Positions 42,541-50,617 of a stretch of 64,000 bases of DNA are shown here, in pieces. The notes below the pieces were generated by a model that had not been told where the DNA came from, ran no database searches, and worked only from the letters and a program-made list of their open reading frames with translations. Position numbers and translations under genes: made by a program. Within the stretch, counting starts at the first letter, position 1. Every line of letters begins with the position of its first letter. The DNA lies in NCBI GenBank assembly GCA_942493125.1, contig OW818667.1, positions 434,001 to 498,000 on the forward strand. The letters are read 5' to 3'. The DNA is from Fusibacter_C sp942493125. Lineage in GTDB: Bacteria; Bacillota; Clostridia; Peptostreptococcales; Acidaminobacteraceae.

Positions 42541-43572
42541 TTAATTCTCGTCGAAGTATTTTTGTGCGCCTGGGTGAACAGGAACTGGCATTGCTTCGAG
42601 TGCTGTATCAAGTGTTATGAATTTACCAACGTTATGCGCTAAAACAACGCGATCGAGGTTTTCATAAATTTGTTTTGTAAGTGCATAAGCTAAATTTTCA
42701 TCCATATCTGCAGAGACACAAAGCATAGACTTAACTGTTAATGTATTGACATCAGCAGTTTGTCCTTTATAAGTGTCTGCTGGAATGACATAATCTGTAA
42801 AGAATTTGTAATCAGCTTTTAATTTTGCAGCAACTTCAGCTTCAATTGGAACGATGTATACATCATTTTGTGCTGATAAATCTTGGATTGCTGCTGTAGG
42901 GATACCAGCTGTTAAGAATGCTGCATCTACTTGATTATCTTTCAAACCTGAAGATGCTTCAGCAAATGATAAGAAATTCGCTTCGATATCTTTTTCAAAG
43001 TCCATACCTGCTGCAGCGATAATTTGTCTTGCATTGGCTTCAACACCAGATCCGATTGCGCCTACAGCAATTTTTTTGCCTTTAAGGTCAGCAACTGATT
43101 TAATGTTAGGATCTGTTGTAACGATTTGAAGTGGCTCGCTGTATAAAGTTGCAAGGCCTCTTAGCTTGTCAAATGTTTGACCATCGAACATCATGACGCC
43201 GTCATGTGCATATAAAGCTGTATCATTTTGAACAATTACAACTTCAACTTCGCCATCCATCAATAAATTGATGTTTGCTACAGATGCGCCAGTAGATTGT
43301 GCTGTCGCGTTGATGCCTTTGATATTGTTATTCCAGATTTCAGCAAAAGCGCCGCCAAGTGGGAAATAAGTTCCCGCTGTTCCGCCAGTACCGATGTTGA
43401 CAAAAATATTGTCGAATGCAACTTCTGCTTCTGTCGCTTCAGTTGCCTCTGTTGTATCGCCTGCAGCAGTTGTTGCTGCCTCAGTTGTTGCAACTTCTTC
43501 TTTTGGTGAACAACCAGTAACCAGTGTGAACATTAAAACTAAAATTAATAACAACGATAAAGCTTTTTTCAT
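42541..43572 (-). CDS. TAXI-family TRAP transporter solute-binding lipoprotein
   Basis: The 343-residue protein has a lipoprotein signal with LVTGC (Cys21), a Thr/Ala/Glu-rich spacer to about residue 48, and a TAXI binding domain with the diagnostic IGTGGTAGTYFPLGGAFAE near 54-72. ATAQSTGASVANINLL follows, as in glutamate- or C4-acid-binding relatives. It delivers substrate to the fused permease two genes downstream. GCAGGAGGAAATT precedes the ATG. It is the first gene of its operon. Confidence 0.95.
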   Translation of the reverse strand: MKKALSLLLILVLMFTLVTGCSPKEEVATTEAATTAAGDTTEATEATEAEVAFDNIFVNIGTGGTAGTYFPLGGAFAEIWNNNIKGINATAQSTGASVANINLLMDGEVEVVIVQNDTALYAHDGVMMFDGQTFDKLRGLATLYSEPLQIVTTDPNIKSVADLKGKKIAVGAIGSGVEANARQIIAAAGMDFEKDIEANFLSFAEASSGLKDNQVDAAFLTAGIPTAAIQDLSAQNDVYIVPIEAEVAAKLKADYKFFTDYVIPADTYKGQTADVNTLTVKSMLCVSADMDENLAYALTKQIYENLDRVVLAHNVGKFITLDTALEAMPVPVHPGAQKYFDEN

Positions 43573-43776
43573 AATTTCCTCCTGCTCAACTCATAATATA
43601 GTTCACTAATCCCCTTGCATCCTTACACTATTGTTGTATGGATACAAATACATAAGTACAACATAGATATAACATATAACCTACAACTTTCTACAAAATC
43701 CTACGTATTTATTTAAAATTTGTTCACAAATTATGTGGTTTTTCGTAATATGTCTGACAAATAAGCAAAAGTAGAA

Positions 43777-43788
43777 TATGCAATTTCC
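43777..43788 (-). repeat. Dispersed repeat copy (GGAAATTGCATA)
   Basis: A shortened copy immediately downstream, on the reverse strand, of the terminator of the DUF438 gene, inside the leader region of the TAXI operon. Confidence 0.6.
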
Positions 43789-43791
43789 GAA

Positions 43792-43816
43792 AATAAAAAA
43801 AGGCCTAAAAGGCCTT
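43792..43816 (-). terminator. Terminator of the DUF438/PAS gene
   Basis: AAGGCC/GGCCTT stem followed by seven Ts on the reverse strand, 20 bases after the stop codon. Confidence 0.85.
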
Positions 43817-43836
43817 AATGATGTTTATATTGAATA

Positions 43837-45042
43837 TTACCATTCAAGAAGTCTTCTCTCACCTTCGAGCGCACGAAGTTTACTGATTTCCTGTGATACT
43901 TCAAGTGTGCCTCTGTATTGACCACTTTCACTTCTCAAAGCGAAATATTGAATATATATGAATAAGCCTTTCATCTGAAGCCAAAATGCGGCTTCATCTT
44001 TATCACCACTTCTAAAAGAAGCAATAATTTCTTCAACGATATGCACGCTTTCTGGTGGATGACAATTCCTGACATCCCTACCAATAACGGCGATAGAACG
44101 TGGGAAAATGCGATCTTTAGGCCTTGAAAAATAAGCGACTTTATCGTTTTCGTCGACAAGCGTCATATCGATTGGCAGTGCATCAAGTAGTAAATGAAGT
44201 TGTTCCAAATCCATATGCCCCGTCTCTGCCTGAAAGAAGTGCTTCAAACCGGAGTAATTTGACTGTGGCAAAGTCGTACTGACTCTATAACCGCCTTTTG
44301 CGGATTTGACAACGATAATCTCCGGTGGTTCAATAAAGGCGAATTCATATTCTAAACTTTGCTGACGCATTGATTGAAATTCTACATCATCAATCTTAAG
44401 AGATGCCGTTGGAAACAATACTAATTCTTGCTTTTGAACGAGTCCAAATAATACAAAAAAGAACTTTCCAAGTTTGACGTGTAAATCTTTTGTATTGACG
44501 TTATTCTGTGCTGCTTCAACTTGACCGCCGAGATCTTTCCATATGTCTCTTAATTCGTCGTGCAGTGACCACATGATTTTCAAACCGTTGAACGTCTCAG
44601 ATTTCCTTTCCATATATGGAAAAAGAATATTCTCGATTTTGAGGAGATGAGCATTATATGCTTTTGTATCTTCAATAAACGCTTTGAGTTCAGGCAATAT
44701 ATCATCAAGTGAATTGTTCTTTATTTTATCTTTAAAAGCGTTTAAATAGTCGACTAATCCTGCATTCTCAGCCATCATATCATGTAGAAAGCTATTTTGA
44801 GCAGGTCGTTGCCATTGAAACGAGCTGAGGGACTTGTGAAAGACGTTCATGAGCTTGTCGACTACTTCCAACAACTGCTTTGGTGTGTAACCCATCTTAA
44901 GCAGCTCAAATTGGACGGTGACGAGTTCTAGAGGTGTAATACTCTGAATCTCCTGAAGGTATTTGAGATAAAGTGCTTTCCCATCTTCTTTATGGTACAA
45001 ACCACGACAGTATGCGATTAAATTTTCGATTTTCAGGTCCAT
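43837..45042 (-). CDS. DUF438-hemerythrin-PAS sensor protein
   Basis: The 401-residue cytosolic protein has an N-terminal DUF438 domain (about 1-75), a helical hemerythrin-like region (about 85-230) and a C-terminal PAS domain (about 285-390, with LLDALPIDMTLVDENDKVAYFSRPKDRIFPRS and GRDVRNCHPPESV). This architecture is common in anaerobic firmicutes; PAS_10 with NCHPP is diagnostic. Hemerythrin-type His/Glu ligands are only partly recognisable (HDELRDIW), so metal binding is uncertain. It is probably a redox, oxygen or NO sensor without an attached output domain. Start at 45042, preceded by CGAGGTG; an in-frame ATG eight codons upstream lacks this. Confidence 0.88.
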   Translation of the reverse strand: MDLKIENLIAYCRGLYHKEDGKALYLKYLQEIQSITPLELVTVQFELLKMGYTPKQLLEVVDKLMNVFHKSLSSFQWQRPAQNSFLHDMMAENAGLVDYLNAFKDKIKNNSLDDILPELKAFIEDTKAYNAHLLKIENILFPYMERKSETFNGLKIMWSLHDELRDIWKDLGGQVEAAQNNVNTKDLHVKLGKFFFVLFGLVQKQELVLFPTASLKIDDVEFQSMRQQSLEYEFAFIEPPEIIVVKSAKGGYRVSTTLPQSNYSGLKHFFQAETGHMDLEQLHLLLDALPIDMTLVDENDKVAYFSRPKDRIFPRSIAVIGRDVRNCHPPESVHIVEEIIASFRSGDKDEAAFWLQMKGLFIYIQYFALRSESGQYRGTLEVSQEISKLRALEGERRLLEW

Positions 45043-45126
45043 AGATTCACCTCGTCTTCGCCTCATTTATTTTATCTTATCATAAGTGTTGTCATAAACC
45101 AAGTCTGTAAGTTTATAAGGAAATCA

Positions 45127-45155
45127 TTGTATTTTTTAAATTAAAATACTATACT
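45127..45155 (+). promoter_or_regulatory. Sigma-A promoter of the EamA permease gene
   Basis: TTGTAT (45127-45132), 17 bases and TATACT (45150-45155), 34 bases before the ATG. Confidence 0.75.
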
Positions 45156-45188
45156 TGAGGAAAAAATTGAAACGATTAGGAGCCTTCC

Positions 45189-46067
45189 ATGAATGCAAAA
45201 CTCAAAATATTGATCGCCATGGCATCATTTGGAACTATAGGTCTTTTTGTTAAAAATATTCCATTGCCTTCGGCTGAAATCGCTTTATTTAGAGCGGTTA
45301 TAGCAACGATTTCTATCGCAATCTTCAAATTGGCCATAAGAGAAAAAATGGTTTATTCCGAGATAAAAAAAGACTTGCCTCTGTTATTTCTTTCAGGCAT
45401 CGCAATAGGATTCAACTGGATTTTTTTCTTTGAAGCTTATCGCTACACCACGGTTTCTTTAGCGACATTAAGTTATTATTTTGCACCTGTTATCGTTATG
45501 GTCGTTTCGCCAATTCTCTTCAAGGAACGCTTAACGATGAAGCAAGTCATATGCTTTTTCATGTCAACGCTGGGTTTGGTGTTGATTATAGGCATCAGAG
45601 ATTCAAATTCAGGTTCAGATCATGTCAAAGGCATCATGTTTGGCCTAATGGCTGCCACTTTATACGCTACAGTTATTATACTCAACAAGTTTATTAAAAA
45701 GGTCAAAGGCATTGATCGGACCTTATTACAGTTTATAGCAGCAATCATTGTGCTACTCCCCTATTTACTGTTGACATCAGGGTTTCATATTGACCAAATG
45801 CAGACATCTGGATTCGTTAACTTGTTGATCGTCGGTCTGTTTCATACAGGCTTCTTGTACGTTTTATATTTTTCATCTTTAAAAGACTTAAAAGGTCAAG
45901 AAGCTGCAATTCTAAGTTATGTCGATCCACTTGTCGCCGTATTTGTTTCCGTTTTATTCTTAGGTGAAGCAATTGGTTTGCTTCAAATTTTAGGTGGTTT
46001 ATTGATTTTAGGCTTTACATTACTCAACGAAATCAATCTCAAACGGTCTAAGAGAATCAATGATTGA
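45189..46067 (+). CDS. EamA-family DMT permease
   Basis: The 292-residue protein has ten membrane helices in two EamA repeats. The first repeat has SGIAIGFNWIFFFEAYRYTTVSLATLSYYFAPV, the second ILSYVDPLVAVFVSVLFLGE, both standard for the drug/metabolite transporter superfamily. It likely exports an amino acid or metabolite. TTAGGAGCC precedes the ATG. The fliW gene follows 58 bases later and may share its transcript, since no terminator separates them. Confidence 0.9.
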   Translation: MNAKLKILIAMASFGTIGLFVKNIPLPSAEIALFRAVIATISIAIFKLAIREKMVYSEIKKDLPLLFLSGIAIGFNWIFFFEAYRYTTVSLATLSYYFAPVIVMVVSPILFKERLTMKQVICFFMSTLGLVLIIGIRDSNSGSDHVKGIMFGLMAATLYATVIILNKFIKKVKGIDRTLLQFIAAIIVLLPYLLLTSGFHIDQMQTSGFVNLLIVGLFHTGFLYVLYFSSLKDLKGQEAAILSYVDPLVAVFVSVLFLGEAIGLLQILGGLLILGFTLLNEINLKRSKRIND

Positions 46068-46125
46068 ACAGGTAATAATTGGGTATTAAAAAATTGTACG
46101 CAATTCAATACGTGGAGGTGATGTT

Positions 46126-46560
46126 ATGAAATTAAATACTCACTATTTTGGTGAGTTGGAAGTACGCGATGATCAGATTATCCATTTTGTAAACGGATTA
46201 AAGGGTTTTGAAGAAATGAAGCAATTTGCTATCATAAACAACTATGATACTGAAGAACCCGTACCATTTTTCTGGTTGCAATCACTTGAAGATCCCGAGC
46301 TTGCATTTGTACTGACCGTACCGTTTATATTTAAACCTGACTACGCATTTGATCTTCCAAAAGAAACGCAAGAAGCGCTTCACATCTCTAATGACTCCGA
46401 ACTTGGCATCTACAGCATCGTTACGATTCCAGGTGAAATTAAAGATTTTACTTATAATCTGATGGGACCTATCGTCGTGAATTACACCACACGTGAAGGT
46501 GATCAAGTTGTGCTTTACAATGAAAACTTTAGTTTGCACGAAGGCTTTAAATATCAGTAA
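46126..46560 (+). CDS. fliW: Flagellar assembly factor FliW
   Basis: The 144-residue protein matches FliW: the opening HYFGELEVRDDQIIHFVNGLKGFEE, then PFFWLQSLEDPELAFVLTVP and NLMGPIVVNYTTREGDQVVLYN. FliW binds flagellin and the translational repressor CsrA, coupling flagellin export to its synthesis. In most firmicutes csrA is adjacent; here no csrA or flagellar gene is in the window. Length is normal. TGGAGGTGATG precedes the ATG. A convergent terminator follows. Confidence 0.95.
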   Translation: MKLNTHYFGELEVRDDQIIHFVNGLKGFEEMKQFAIINNYDTEEPVPFFWLQSLEDPELAFVLTVPFIFKPDYAFDLPKETQEALHISNDSELGIYSIVTIPGEIKDFTYNLMGPIVVNYTTREGDQVVLYNENFSLHEGFKYQ

Positions 46561-46571
46561 ATTATATAAAC

Positions 46572-46617
46572 AAAAAGGGTACCTCAGCTATTTTAGCGAT
46601 AGGTAGCCCTTTTTTTG
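46572..46617. terminator. Terminator after fliW
   Basis: Interrupted stem AAAAGGGTACCT...AGGTAGCCCTTTT with a smaller inner hairpin and seven Ts. It lies between the convergent fliW and ABC ATPase genes. Confidence 0.85.
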
Positions 46618-46628
46618 CGCATCGAAAC

Positions 46629-47396
46629 TTAACCCATGCCTAAAAGCTTTTTAGTATATGCCATCTGTGGTTTTTCAAGAATCGTTTGCGTATCGCCAAT
46701 CTCAACGATTTCACCTCTGTGCATCACGGCGAGACGATCCGACAAATGTTTGGCTATCATTAAATCATGTGTGATGAACAGATACGTCAACCCCAAAGTT
46801 TGTTTGAGTGACCAAAGCAAATTGACAATTTGACCTTGAACTGAAATATCAAGGGCTGATACAGGTTCATCAAGCACTAAAAATTTAGGTTTTGAAGCGA
46901 TTGCCCTTGCTATACCTACGCGTTGTTTTTGACCACCGCTAATTGCACCCGTTTTTCGGTGCATCAACCCCTCTGAAAGACCAACCATATTTAACAGTTT
47001 AACGATTTCATCATCCATTGAGCCTTCAATTTTAATATTATGAAGGACTAAAGGTTCTTTGATGAGGTCATAAACTGTCTTAAGAGGATCAAGAGCGCCA
47101 TACGTGTATTGAAAGACGATTTGAACATCACGTCTCAAGTGTTTTTCATCGATGCCATTGAATTTAATGCTGCCATTATCAAAGGCATTGAGACCCATAA
47201 TGAGATGACTCAACGTCGTCTTCCCACTTCCGCTTTCACCGATCAAACCCAATGTCTCCCCTTCATAGACGGTAAAACTGACATTGTTCACAGCGCGAAT
47301 GATGTGTTTTTTCGAAAACAATCCCCGTTTTACGACATATGTTTTATTGAGCTTTTCAATTTCTAAAAGTGGCACTGTGTATTGTACGTTATCCAT
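46629..47396 (-). CDS. Oligopeptide-type ABC transporter ATPase (DppF/OppF-like)
   Basis: A 255-residue ATPase. Walker A GESGSGKTT is near 56-64, signature ISGGQKQR near 157, Walker B FLVLDEPVSALD near 177, and the switch is THD. QYTYGALDPLKTVYDLIKEPL is typical of OppF. It lacks the C-terminal oligopeptide Cys cluster, which the partner ATPase carries. It is the last gene of the operon, overlapping the DppD-like gene by eight bases, with GGAGGG before its ATG. It should form a heterodimer with that ATPase under the two peptidase-fused permeases. Confidence 0.92.
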   Translation of the reverse strand: MDNVQYTVPLLEIEKLNKTYVVKRGLFSKKHIIRAVNNVSFTVYEGETLGLIGESGSGKTTLSHLIMGLNAFDNGSIKFNGIDEKHLRRDVQIVFQYTYGALDPLKTVYDLIKEPLVLHNIKIEGSMDDEIVKLLNMVGLSEGLMHRKTGAISGGQKQRVGIARAIASKPKFLVLDEPVSALDISVQGQIVNLLWSLKQTLGLTYLFITHDLMIAKHLSDRLAVMHRGEIVEIGDTQTILEKPQMAYTKKLLGMG

Positions 47397-48342
47397 TTGT
47401 TAGCCCTCCTTTATAGAGCACACACCTTACCGATCTATTATCTTGAGTGATTAAATTAGGAATTTGAACAGTACAACGTGGCTCAACGGATGGGCATCTA
47501 GGTGCAAAAGGACATGCCATTTCGAACTCGCTAGGATCGAGGGCATTTCCAGCTAATGTGTATAACAAATCATCTTGCGAATGGATCGAATTAACGCATT
47601 TCATAAGCTCGATGGTATATGGATGTTTTGGCATTCCAAAAATTGCATCCCTTTTACCATATTCCATAACCAAGCCACCATAAAGGATCAATATTTGATG
47701 ACTGATCCTGGAAGCAAGATCGAAGTCATGCGTGATAAATAATATCGTAATGCCTAGTTTTTTATTGATGCGCATTAAGAGATCTACGATGACATCCGTC
47801 AAAGATGCATCTATTGAGCTCGTAGGTTCATCGGCAATTAGGACTTCAGGTTTTAATAAAAGTGCCATGGCGATTGTGACCCTTTGCGCTTGACCACCAC
47901 TTAATTGATGTGGGTACATATTGAGTACAATCTCGCACTCTTGGACGAGACCCACTTCTTTCAATAGTTCAACGATCTCATTTTCTACGAAAGCCATCTC
48001 ATGAACCTTGCATAACTCTTTGAATTGTGCGCGAATGGTTCTATTTGGACTAAGGGCATCGTTTGGATTTTGAAAAATATAGGAAATGTGTTTTCCCCTA
48101 AGTGGTCTGAGCGCTTTTTCTTCCAACTTAAGGAGATCATGATTAGAAAACAGCATTTTATCTGCTGTTATTGAAGCTACCTTCGGATCATATAGCTTTA
48201 GAATAGACATCGCCGTTACACTCTTTCCGGATCCAGATTCACCCAGTATGCTAATGATTTCCCCTTTATTCACTTCAAACGATATGCCTCTTACAACCTC
48301 GGTTTTTCCGAAGCTAACATGTAGGTTTTCAATTTTTAACAT
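47389..48342 (-). CDS. Oligopeptide-type ABC transporter ATPase (DppD/OppD-like)
   Basis: A 317-residue ATPase. Walker A GESGSGKSV is near 35-43, Q-loop YIFQNPNDALSPNRTI near 91, signature LSGGQAQR near 152 and Walker B VLIADEPTSSID near 172. The C-terminus has CPFAPRCPSVEPRC near 276-289, the four-Cys motif of OppD/DppD proteins that can bind an Fe-S cluster. It pairs with the following ATPase. It lies seven bases downstream of the DppC-type fusion gene. TGAGGCG precedes the ATG. Confidence 0.92.
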   Translation of the reverse strand: MLKIENLHVSFGKTEVVRGISFEVNKGEIISILGESGSGKSVTAMSILKLYDPKVASITADKMLFSNHDLLKLEEKALRPLRGKHISYIFQNPNDALSPNRTIRAQFKELCKVHEMAFVENEIVELLKEVGLVQECEIVLNMYPHQLSGGQAQRVTIAMALLLKPEVLIADEPTSSIDASLTDVIVDLLMRINKKLGITILFITHDFDLASRISHQILILYGGLVMEYGKRDAIFGMPKHPYTIELMKCVNSIHSQDDLLYTLAGNALDPSEFEMACPFAPRCPSVEPRCTVQIPNLITQDNRSVRCVLYKGGLTNG

Positions 48343-48349
48343 AAACGCC

Positions 48350-50617
48350 TCAATAGCTGTTATTTTTTATCAAAGAAGTCAAGATTGAACCCAACTGCTT
48401 CATTGTTACTGAATCACTTTGATCTCCTAAATTGTCTTTAAATCCCACAATCATAGTTGGAAAACTCTTTTCAAAGAATAATAGTCGATCAAGTTCAGTT
48501 GGATTCGCAATAGCATCATACGCAATGTTTTTTTTGTCCAGTTTCTCTTTTAGCTGCAATGAAAACGTATAGGCATAATATCGCGTTATCGGTGACTGCT
48601 CCTGATCAAAGACGACCTTACCTTCTTTTAAGCCATGTATTCTTGTGAAGTCAACATAAAGTAGGACGTCTTTTTGTGAGTACAGAGATTTGCTTGCATA
48701 ATCCCTCATTCCGTTAAAGGTATCACTCAACGTGCCATCAAAAAATGCGACGATAATCGTACGCTTTCTATTTGGTGCACTTTGTGTAATGTCATCTATT
48801 ATGGCCATTTGAAGTGAGATGAGATCTTCTAAGGATTCACGTGTTTCAGAATTATAGGAAAAGCCATATATGATCGCTTCCTCACCCATCGAGTCGCTTG
48901 TACCGGGGAGAATGGCATAGACGTTCTTCCCCTCTGTACCCGTTTGAGCATAAGTCTGCTTGATGTGCATCTGAATATCAAGTTTTGATGCTTCAACTTT
49001 TAGATATGTCGGAATATGCTCACAATCGTCTAGTTGATCTGTTTTTGACGGCAATGAGGACTCTAGGATATTTCTATCAACATAAAGCACAGGTACGTCC
49101 AATGAAAGCTGGCTCATTCTTTGATCTCTGATTGCATCAAGATTTTGTTTCCAAATGATGCCTTGTACATTTTCTACTTTAGAAAGTCTTTCACTGATTT
49201 GGATGACCGCTTGTTCATTGTAGAACTGAGCATCTAAAAGCATAATAGCCGGTTGGTCTAATACAAGTGCTTGCATATTATATAAATCGGCATGAGATAG
49301 ATCAATGACATCCGATTGCACATCGAAATTACCATGTGCTATCCATCTGACAGCGTCAGTTAGTTCCTTTTGATTTGAAGCATCACTAGAAAGTGTTAAC
49401 ATTACGCTTTGTGACGTGGTGTAATAGCCGGGTTCAACGGCGTAACCCTGAACATATGCATCGCCAGATAGCGGTTTGAAACCTCTTTGTTTCAACGATT
49501 GTGCCAAAAACTCAGCGACCTTTGATGCATTATCATTGCCAATTATTGTCGGTGAATCTTCTAGCCCTATATCTGATAAATCGATGGCGACAATATCAAA
49601 ACTGAGATTTCTCTCATAGTAGCCATATCCTTGAAATATGACTAATGTAATAACGAGAATCGCGATCCCTGCTTTAAGTTTTTTCCCCATTTTACCCAGC
49701 TTAAGTTCACCACTCAATACCCATCTCAAACCCTCACCAAAAGCATTAAGTCCCAAAACGCTGATGAAAAAGGCGAGTGCTGGAAAAAATACAATCCATG
49801 GTGCAACGCGAATATTGTTTCGAGCAGCGCCAAGCATACTTGCCCACTCTGGTTCATATGAAATGTCGATGGTTTTTATCATGCCACCCATCGTGTCTTC
49901 AATAAACCTTACATTGCCAACAAAGACAGCAAATAAGCCAAGCTGTAACAACAATGTCAAGGCGCGTGCAAATTCGAGGAAAAACATGACGATGAGTTCT
50001 GGATAAAGGTGTTTAAAAACAGTGGTCGTCGCAATCTGGAATTTATTTTTACCAATTGCGACATCGCCCGTTACAAAAGGTTCGCGATTGATACTCGCGA
50101 CGCGTTCTTCTATGACGATACCAAGTTTTCCAAAACCCACAAATCCCAACAAGAGAACAAACGCTAAAATGGAATACGCTTTTTCTAAACCTATAAAATA
50201 ATCCATCTTAAGCAATATGATACATAGAAGTAAAGTGGGAATCGTCCCAAAAAATCTAGAGAGCTTATCGATGATACCATGTGCTGTCAGACTCCCAAAC
50301 CCAGCCAGGAACCCAAACGGTATGGCCAATAAAAACCGTGCGATCACGATAAAGAATGCTAAAAGCATGGTCAATTTTGTGCCATAAACAATAAGTGCCC
50401 AAACATGTCGTCCAAGTTCATCCGTACCAAGTGGTATGGACCATTGAGGTTTAAAAGGCGCCTTTTCTAAATTGAATACGCCCTCATCATCGACGTATGA
50501 TCGCATCCCTTCAGTTGCATAGGGATTGGCTGACGTGAACAAGTTCGGAAACAGAATCATACAACCGATCAGGAGTAATACAATCAGACCAAAGAAAAAT
50601 TGAAATTTCTTAGACAC
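48350..50617 (-). CDS. DppC-type ABC permease fused to a degenerate M28 peptidase-like domain
   Basis: This 755-residue protein joins an OppC/DppC permease (1 to about 315) to a large extracytoplasmic domain. The permease part has the usual IPLGTDELGRHVWALIVYGT segment, six helices and an EAA-type loop; a last helix lies near 325-343. Residues about 345-755 resemble M28 peptidases in layout: NVYAILPGT, EEAIIYGFSY in place of the His-Asp strand, RTIIVAFFDG in place of the GE(E) strand, and LLYVDFTRIHG at the third ligand. His, Asp and Glu ligands are mostly absent, so it is probably a pseudo-enzyme that binds peptide or the partner. GTG 50617 is chosen, preceded by AGGAGGTG; GTG 50626 is the alternative. 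It overlaps the M28-DppB gene. Confidence 0.8.
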   Translation of the reverse strand: MSKKFQFFFGLIVLLLIGCMILFPNLFTSANPYATEGMRSYVDDEGVFNLEKAPFKPQWSIPLGTDELGRHVWALIVYGTKLTMLLAFFIVIARFLLAIPFGFLAGFGSLTAHGIIDKLSRFFGTIPTLLLCIILLKMDYFIGLEKAYSILAFVLLLGFVGFGKLGIVIEERVASINREPFVTGDVAIGKNKFQIATTTVFKHLYPELIVMFFLEFARALTLLLQLGLFAVFVGNVRFIEDTMGGMIKTIDISYEPEWASMLGAARNNIRVAPWIVFFPALAFFISVLGLNAFGEGLRWVLSGELKLGKMGKKLKAGIAILVITLVIFQGYGYYERNLSFDIVAIDLSDIGLEDSPTIIGNDNASKVAEFLAQSLKQRGFKPLSGDAYVQGYAVEPGYYTTSQSVMLTLSSDASNQKELTDAVRWIAHGNFDVQSDVIDLSHADLYNMQALVLDQPAIMLLDAQFYNEQAVIQISERLSKVENVQGIIWKQNLDAIRDQRMSQLSLDVPVLYVDRNILESSLPSKTDQLDDCEHIPTYLKVEASKLDIQMHIKQTYAQTGTEGKNVYAILPGTSDSMGEEAIIYGFSYNSETRESLEDLISLQMAIIDDITQSAPNRKRTIIVAFFDGTLSDTFNGMRDYASKSLYSQKDVLLYVDFTRIHGLKEGKVVFDQEQSPITRYYAYTFSLQLKEKLDKKNIAYDAIANPTELDRLLFFEKSFPTMIVGFKDNLGDQSDSVTMKQLGSILTSLIKNNSY

